Program-made: the position numbers and the translations under genes
Notes under the pieces: model-generated
What the model saw: the letters and a program-made list of their open reading frames with translations, nothing else
Told to the model about the DNA's origin: nothing
Database searches by the model: none
DNA from: Bacillota bacterium
Lineage (GTDB): Bacteria; Bacillota; Clostridia; Oscillospirales; Ruminococcaceae
DNA: 5,062 nt
Direction of reading: 5' to 3'
Assembly (NCBI GenBank): GCA_029550985.1
Contig: JAKPGH010000145.1
Location: forward strand, 1 to 5,062
Part shown: piece by piece, positions 3,882-5,062 of the stretch
Layout of the letters: every line of letters begins with the position of its first letter
How positions within the stretch are numbered: position 1 is the first letter of the stretch

Positions 3882-5062
3882 TTAGACGCTATAGTAATTT
3901 ACCGCGCAGCGGAAAATATCCAAATATTCATAGTCGGGAATGTTGCGGTACACCCCTTCGCTCCAGCGCTCCACGTGGGCCATTTTGCCGAAAATCCGCC
4001 CGTCGGGGGAGGTGATGCCCTCGATGGCGTAAAGGGAGCCGCTGGGGTTGTACTCCAAATCCATGGAGGGATTGCCGCTAAGGTCCACATACTGGGTGGC
4101 AATCTGCCCGTTGGCCGCCATTTCCCGAATGGTTTCCTCGGTGGCGATGAACCGCCCCTCCCCGTTGGAGACGGGGGTCAGCCAAATGCTGTCCACCGGA
4201 ACGCCCGCCAGCCAGGGGGATTTGTTGGAGGCGATGCGGGTGCGCACCATGACGCTTTGATGGCGACCGATTTGGTTGTAGGTAAGGGTGGGGGAATCGG
4301 GCTGCGCCTCCCGGTACTCCCCGTAGGGGACAAGGCCCAGCTTGCAGAGGGCCTGGAAGCCGTTGCAGATGCCCAGCATCAAGCCGTCTCTGCTGTGGAG
4401 CAGGTGCTCGATGGCCTGGCGAATCTTGGGGTTCCGCAGGAAGGCGGTGATGAATTTGCCGGAGCCGTCGGGCTCGTCGCCGCCGGAAAATCCGCCGGGA
4501 ATGGCCACAATCTGGCTGCGGTCAATCAGCTTCGCAAAGGCGTCCACCGATTCGGCGATGGCCTGTCCGGTCAGGTTGCGCAGCACAAAGATTTCCGGTT
4601 TGGCTCCCGCCCGCTGGAAGGCGGCGGCGGTGTCGTATTCGCAGTTGGTGCCTGGGAAGACGGGAATGGCCACCCGCGGAGACGCCTGCCGCACCCGAAT
4701 GGCGGGGAACCCTTCGGTTTCTCGCTCCCAGCGGAAGGCTTCCACGGTGCCTTTGGGCGGGGCAAGGTAAGGGTACACCGGCTGGAGGGTGCCTTCCCAG
4801 GCCTTTTGCACTTCCTCCAAATCGATGATTTCCCCGTCGGGCAGCTCCAGGCGGTATTCGGGAATGGTGCGGCCCAGCAGGAACTTGTCCAGCTCCAGGA
4901 ACGGTTCCTTTGCCTCCAGCAGGAAGGCGCCGGGCAGATAGCTCCAGGACAGGGGCTTTTCGGCGGCAAAGCCAATCCGGTTGCCAAAACACATCTTGCA
5001 GATGCCTTCGGCGGTGCCGCCGGGCCCCACCGCCCAGCTTGCGATGGCCCGCTTGCCCGCCA
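3882..5062 (-). CDS. purL: Phosphoribosylformylglycinamidine synthase, C-terminal 392 residues (partial)
   Basis: The enzyme converts FGAR, glutamine and ATP into FGAM in purine synthesis. The visible part starts at the end of the second AIRS-like synthetase domain (WAVGPGGTAEGICKM, about 9-23 of the visible protein). After a linker comes a complete class I glutamine amidotransferase domain from about residue 128, which supplies ammonia. It shows VFPGTNCEYD (134-143), GGFSGGDE (189-196), and LGICNGFQAL with the nucleophile Cys232 (codon 4367-4365). MAHVE holds the catalytic His362 and Glu364. The synthetase-glutaminase fusion and linker fit the long single-chain form typical of Firmicutes (clade II, roughly 1,200 residues), not the separate PurL/PurQ/PurS of Bacillus. 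The true start lies beyond the right edge: the frame stays open to the end of the window, so the in-frame GTG at 5030 is internal. The protein ends normally at the TAA at 3884-3882. prmA follows on the same strand. Confidence 0.95.
   Translation of the reverse strand, partial: AGKRAIASWAVGPGGTAEGICKMCFGNRIGFAAEKPLSWSYLPGAFLLEAKEPFLELDKFLLGRTIPEYRLELPDGEIIDLEEVQKAWEGTLQPVYPYLAPPKGTVEAFRWERETEGFPAIRVRQASPRVAIPVFPGTNCEYDTAAAFQRAGAKPEIFVLRNLTGQAIAESVDAFAKLIDRSQIVAIPGGFSGGDEPDGSGKFITAFLRNPKIRQAIEHLLHSRDGLMLGICNGFQALCKLGLVPYGEYREAQPDSPTLTYNQIGRHQSVMVRTRIASNKSPWLAGVPVDSIWLTPVSNGEGRFIATEETIREMAANGQIATQYVDLSGNPSMDLEYNPSGSLYAIEGITSPDGRIFGKMAHVERWSEGVYRNIPDYEYLDIFRCAVNYYSV

Noticed and set aside
3181..4770. 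Plus-strand frames over prmA and purL (for example 3318-3683 and 4342-4770), plus a plus-strand frame at 3794-4015
   Set aside because: All are antisense or shifted readings of prmA and purL, with no start signals or recognisable domains.
1..5062. Mobile element, CRISPR array, toxin-antitoxin, phage defence or other novel gene system
   Set aside because: Every long stretch is accounted for by four conserved metabolic or housekeeping genes and short spacers; no transposase, direct-repeat array, attachment site or unexplained gene was found.

Overview
The window reads as ordinary chromosome from a low-oxygen Bacillota, most likely a clostridial (Oscillospirales-like) bacterium. The evidence is a G+C-rich coding sequence with A+T-rich spacers, strong Shine-Dalgarno sites, TATAAT-type promoters, ArgR/AhrC-like ARG boxes and a PurL of the long single-chain Firmicutes type. 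The lineage is an inference; no rRNA or other taxonomic marker is present.

Layout. (1) 1-625, minus strand: the N-terminal half of argininosuccinate synthase (argG), running off the left edge. (2) 626-976: a divergent regulatory region. It holds an argG promoter with two ARG-box-like sites exactly 63 bp apart, a 10-bp palindrome TTGTATACAA, and a pckA promoter with an inverted repeat wrapped around its -35 element, followed by a structured 5' leader. (3) 977-2743, plus strand: a complete GTP-dependent phosphoenolpyruvate carboxykinase. (4) 2744-2852: two back-to-back intrinsic terminators between convergent genes. (5) 2853-3809, minus strand: complete ribosomal protein L11 methyltransferase (prmA). 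(6) 3810-3881: a short leader holding a strong hairpin between prmA's only good Shine-Dalgarno and its start codon. (7) 3882-5062, minus strand: the C-terminal 392 residues of phosphoribosylformylglycinamidine synthase (purL), including the complete glutaminase domain.

The genes are metabolic and housekeeping: arginine synthesis, PEP/oxaloacetate exchange, purine synthesis and ribosomal protein modification. purL and prmA look co-transcribed on the minus strand and end at the terminator just after prmA. pckA is a single-gene unit ending at a bidirectional terminator. argG and pckA diverge from a shared 351-bp spacer. I found no mobile element, CRISPR array, tRNA, rRNA or obviously novel system. 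The points of real interest are regulatory: the ARG-box pair, the CCGTTTG/CAAACGG repeats at the pckA promoter, and the hairpin-bridged ribosome binding site of prmA.
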